The notes under the pieces are model-generated. The model worked only from the letters and a program-made list of their open reading frames with translations. It made no database searches and was not told the origin of the DNA. A stretch of 24,674 nt of DNA from an uncultured Clostridia bacterium. Lineage in GTDB: Bacteria; Bacillota; Clostridia; Oscillospirales; Acutalibacteraceae. The translations under genes were made by a program, and so were the position numbers. Of this stretch, positions 22,014 to 24,674 are shown in pieces (the stretch's first letter is position 1; the number at the start of each line of letters is the position of its first letter). The stretch lies in the NCBI GenBank assembly GCA_937919155.1, contig CALFPM010000148.1, positions 1-24,674 on the forward strand. The letters are read 5' to 3'.

Positions 22014-22685
22014 GTGCAAAAACTTTTTAATGCGGATTTGCTTGATATTGTCCCTGTTGAAAGGGGCTTTGTTTATGCCTGCAAAGAAACCCTGCCGGAT
22101 GGCGGTGAGGCCGTTGCATTTTATAACTATAACCAGGAAATAGATATTTTTGAAAAAATTCCCGTTCTTACTTACATAAACGCCAAATTCGGCGAAAACG
22201 GCGCTGACATAGCAAGAACGCTCAGGGATTTTGTTACCTGCAGCGTTGTTAACATCACAGCAAACACAAAAGCCGTTTGTTATCCTGACGGAGCGTTCAA
22301 AATTCTCGGAGCTATGGGCGAAATAGTGTCCGAAACAACTGTTGAACACCTTGATAACCCTGCGTGTTCGCCCGTTGCAAACGGTGCAGACCTCTGGTTC
22401 TGCGTGCCCGATTCCAACGCACTCATCAATTATTCCGTCAAGCACAACCGCATTGAATTCCGCATAGGCAGTCCGAAAGAAAAAGCTTTTTGCCACCCTA
22501 TTCATATATCTCTTTACGACAACAAACTTTTTATTTGTAACACATATTCATACAAAATAAGAACTCTCAGTCTGACTGATTACAACGTTAACGATTACTG
22601 CATTTTCAACGAGCCTGTTCTCAAATATTTCAGAGTAAAAGATGTTGAATATGCCGTTATGCAATCAGGTGTTTACAGCTTATAA
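22014..22685 (+). CDS. Uncharacterised protein, possible beta-propeller-like
   Basis: 223 residues from GTG at 22014, which has GGAGG nine bases upstream; the 5' extension to 21996 overlaps the 6S-like RNA and lacks such a site. I do not recognise the family. No signal peptide, membrane segment or catalytic motif is visible. The C-terminal half is strand-rich with repeated short blocks such as DLWFCVPDSNALINYSV and NKLFICNTYSYKIRTLSL, reminiscent of NHL/propeller blades, which would be consistent with a binding surface. It begins 18 bases after the 6S-like RNA and may share its transcript. It is followed by a terminator. Confidence 0.75.
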   Translation: MQKLFNADLLDIVPVERGFVYACKETLPDGGEAVAFYNYNQEIDIFEKIPVLTYINAKFGENGADIARTLRDFVTCSVVNITANTKAVCYPDGAFKILGAMGEIVSETTVEHLDNPACSPVANGADLWFCVPDSNALINYSVKHNRIEFRIGSPKEKAFCHPIHISLYDNKLFICNTYSYKIRTLSLTDYNVNDYCIFNEPVLKYFRVKDVEYAVMQSGVYSL

Positions 22686-22690
22686 AAATC

Positions 22691-22733
22691 AATCCCGATG
22701 AATCGCTTCATCGGGATTTTCTTATTTTTTGTA
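22691..22733. terminator. Bidirectional intrinsic terminator
   Basis: AATCCCGATGAA (22691-22702) pairs perfectly with TTCATCGGGATT (22707-22718), a 12-bp stem with a TCGC loop. T-rich sequence follows on both strands. It separates the converging + strand unknown gene and - strand glycosyltransferase. Confidence 0.92.
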
Positions 22734-23663
22734 TTTATGATTTTTGATTACATCTTTTGCGATGTAGATCGGTCTGCCCTTTGTCTGAATATAGGTTCTT
22801 GCGATGTATTCGCCGATAATTCCGATGCAACTGAGCTGAATGCCGCCAAGCAACAGAATAAGGGTAACTATTGTTGCATAACCCGCAACATCAATTCCGA
22901 ATACAAGCTTTTGAATAACAACCACAAAAAGGTAGATTATGGACAAAGCCGATGTTACAAGACCCAGCACTGTGGCAAGTCTGAGCGGAGCTGTTGTGAA
23001 GGCAAAAATGCCCTCCATTGCATATTTGAACAGTTTCCAGAACGACCATTTTGATGTGCCGTGCGCTCTTTCTTCAACCTCATAAGGAATAAACTTTGTG
23101 TTGAATCCGACCCAGGAGAAAAGACCCTTTGAGAAACGGAAATATTCATCCATCTGAAGCACAGCATCAACCATAGGTCTGCGGAAGGTGCGGAAATCAC
23201 TTGCGCCCTGAACAAATTCGGTGTCTGCAAATTTATTTATCAGCTTATAAAAACTGTTTTTGAAAAACACAAGCAGCTTGCTCTCTTTGCGGGTGTCCTG
23301 ATAAGCCGCAACACAGTCATACTCAGGCTCTGAATCAAGCATCCTGACCATATCAAGGGCAATTGACGGTCTCTGCTGCAAATCCGCGTCAATGATTGTT
23401 ACGTAATCGCCCTCGGATTCGCGCAGACCTGCATACATTGCAGATTCCTTGCCGAAATTGCGTGAAAAGTTCACTACTTTCACAGGCAGGTCACCGTCAC
23501 AAAGCTTCTGCAACTCTCTGAATGTGCCGTCACGGCTCCCGTCATTGACAAAAACCAGTTCATATTCAAAGTCTGCATCCGCAAAATCTTTTTTCACCGC
23601 TTCGTAGAAAAGCGGAATATTTTTTTCCTCATTGTAGCAAGGAACTACAAGTGAAAGCTTCAT
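22722..23663 (-). CDS. Family 2 glycosyltransferase, membrane-anchored (GtrB/DPM1-like)
   Basis: 313 residues. The GT2 catalytic domain has VVPCYNEEKNI, VNDGSRDGT and IDADLQQRP (DADLQ at 92-96, metal/nucleotide-sugar binding), then a helix-rich acceptor region. Two C-terminal membrane helices (about 230-255 and 265-285) and GIIGEYIARTYIQTKGRPIY are typical of GtrB/bactoprenol-phosphate glycosyltransferases. By family it moves a sugar from UDP-sugar to undecaprenyl phosphate on the cytoplasmic side, feeding cell-surface glycosylation; the sugar and acceptor are not determined. ATG at 23663 has AAAGGTGAG five bases upstream. It lies 14 bases downstream of metK and was probably transcribed with it. 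Confidence 0.9.
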   Translation of the reverse strand: MKLSLVVPCYNEEKNIPLFYEAVKKDFADADFEYELVFVNDGSRDGTFRELQKLCDGDLPVKVVNFSRNFGKESAMYAGLRESEGDYVTIIDADLQQRPSIALDMVRMLDSEPEYDCVAAYQDTRKESKLLVFFKNSFYKLINKFADTEFVQGASDFRTFRRPMVDAVLQMDEYFRFSKGLFSWVGFNTKFIPYEVEERAHGTSKWSFWKLFKYAMEGIFAFTTAPLRLATVLGLVTSALSIIYLFVVVIQKLVFGIDVAGYATIVTLILLLGGIQLSCIGIIGEYIARTYIQTKGRPIYIAKDVIKNHKYKK

Positions 23664-23677
23664 AAAATCTCACCTTT

Positions 23678-24674
23678 TCAGATTTTTGCCGCTTTTTTGA
23701 TATCCTCAATTCTGTCTGTCTTTTCCCAGGGAAGGTCGATATCGGTTCTGCCGATGTGACCGAGAGCCGCAACCTGTCTGTAGATAGGTCTTCTGAGGTC
23801 AAGAGTCTTGATGATACCTGCAGGACTGAGGTCGAAAAGCTCGTTGACAATTGCAGAAATCTCTGTGTCTGCAATCTTGCCTGTGCCGAATGTATCAACA
23901 AAAACAGACACGGGCTGTTCAACGCCGATTGCATAAGCAAGCTCAACTTCGCACTTGCTTGCAAGACCTGCGGCAACAATATTCTTTGCAACATAACGGG
24001 CTGCATAAGCTGCTGAACGATCAACCTTTGTGGGGTCCTTACCGCTGAATGCACCGCCGCCGTGACGAGCATAGCCGCCGTATGTATCGACTATAATCTT
24101 TCTGCCTGTAAGACCGCTGTCACCCTGAGGGCCGCCTGTTACGAATCTGCCTGTGGGGTTGATGTGGTACTTTGTGTTTTCATCAAGCATATCTGCAGGA
24201 AGAGTAACTTTGATTACCTTCTCAATGATATCTGCTCTGATCTGCTCAAGCTCGATTTCGGGAGCGTGCTGAGAAGAAATAACAACAGTATCAATTCTTA
24301 CGGGCTTGTGATTTTCGTCATATTCAACGGTAACCTGGCTCTTGCCGTCAGGACGGAGATAGCCGAGAGTGCCGTCTTTGCGCACTTCTGTAAGCTTTGC
24401 ACAAAGCTTGTGAGCAAGTGAAATGGGGAGAGGCATAAGTTCGGGAGTTTCATCACAGGCAAAACCGAACATCATACCCTGGTCGCCTGCACCGAGTCTG
24501 TCAACACCCATTGCGATATCGCCTGACTGCTTGTCAAGCGCGGTCATAACAGCACAGGTGTTGCAGTCAAAACCGTACTCTGCATTATTATAACCGATAT
24601 CGTTAACAACATCCCTTACAATTCCGGGAATATCAAGTTCTGCAGTGGTTGTGATCTCACCCATAACGAGAACC
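23678..24674 (-). CDS. metK: S-adenosylmethionine synthetase (5' end beyond the window)
   Basis: The window ends inside the gene; about 331 C-terminal residues of a ~395-residue enzyme are present. The in-frame Met codon at 24664 is internal, with open codons (VLV) continuing to the window edge, so it is not the start. Family motifs visible are GAGDQGMMFGFACDET (ATP binding), GRKIIVDTYGG and GGGAFSGKDPTKVDRSAAYAARY. MetK makes SAM from methionine and ATP. Its promoter and any SAM-responsive leader lie outside the window. It precedes the glycosyltransferase gene by 14 bases, and no terminator separates them. Confidence 0.95.
   Translation of the reverse strand, partial: VLVMGEITTTAELDIPGIVRDVVNDIGYNNAEYGFDCNTCAVMTALDKQSGDIAMGVDRLGAGDQGMMFGFACDETPELMPLPISLAHKLCAKLTEVRKDGTLGYLRPDGKSQVTVEYDENHKPVRIDTVVISSQHAPEIELEQIRADIIEKVIKVTLPADMLDENTKYHINPTGRFVTGGPQGDSGLTGRKIIVDTYGGYARHGGGAFSGKDPTKVDRSAAYAARYVAKNIVAAGLASKCEVELAYAIGVEQPVSVFVDTFGTGKIADTEISAIVNELFDLSPAGIIKTLDLRRPIYRQVAALGHIGRTDIDLPWEKTDRIEDIKKAAKI

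Noticed and set aside
21904..22143. A + strand ORF of 79 codons spanning the 3' half of the 6S-like RNA
   Set aside because: It overlaps the structured RNA and then runs in a different frame from the better-supported gene starting at 22014.
1..24674. Mobile element, prophage, toxin-antitoxin or defence system
   Set aside because: No integrase, transposase, terminal repeats, CRISPR repeats or recognisable defence genes were seen; the gene content is core housekeeping.

Overview
The window looks like a stretch of chromosome from an anaerobic, spore-forming member of the Clostridia, most likely Oscillospiraceae/Ruminococcaceae. This is judged from gene content and order: yabP-yabQ-divIC-yabR beside S4/HU/mazG/spoVB-like genes, a recJ-rel-dtd-MBL-hemZ run, an orphan class I fumarase alpha subunit, long-form HPF and moderate AT richness. 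Almost everything is core-genome housekeeping. No prophage, insertion sequence, CRISPR array, tRNA or rRNA was seen.

Layout. Positions 1-308 are a patchwork that matches nothing downstream. They abut the C-terminal half of an isocitrate/isopropylmalate-type dehydrogenase on the + strand (309-869), which ends in a terminator. From 932 to 20831 every gene is on the - strand. Reading in the direction of transcription (right to left), a run of genes starts with recJ at a near-consensus promoter (20859-20887). It continues through rel, dtd, an MBL hydrolase, hemZ, a uridine-kinase-like ATPase, a spoVB-like flippase, mazG, HU and an S4 protein with no convincing terminator before HU. Next come the sporulation genes yabP-yabQ, preceded by a hairpin and a candidate sigma-E promoter, then divIC-yabR from a likely internal vegetative promoter. 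After a terminator follow the fumarase alpha subunit and hpf with its own promoter and terminator. A five-gene group comes next (THUMP-methyltransferase, diacylglycerol-kinase-like lipid kinase, tail-anchored metallophosphatase, secreted papain-like protein, DUF6440 small protein), then a lipoprotein with an SH3-like C-terminus.

The region 20838-22013 between recJ and the right-hand genes is the RNA-rich part. It holds a - strand promoter-to-terminator unit of about 355 nt with extensive helices and no intact long reading frame (candidate structured ncRNA), a + strand DUF1292 gene with its own promoter, and a roughly 200-nt RNA that I read as 6S RNA. An uncharacterised + strand gene (22014-22685) follows immediately. 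The right end has a convergent - strand pair: a membrane-anchored family 2 glycosyltransferase and the window-truncated metK.

The most interesting items are the unidentified structured RNA upstream of recJ, the 60-nt yabP control region where a terminator-like hairpin, the ribosome binding site and a sigma-E-like promoter overlap, the 6S RNA with its unknown downstream partner, and the apparent chimeric junction at the left end.
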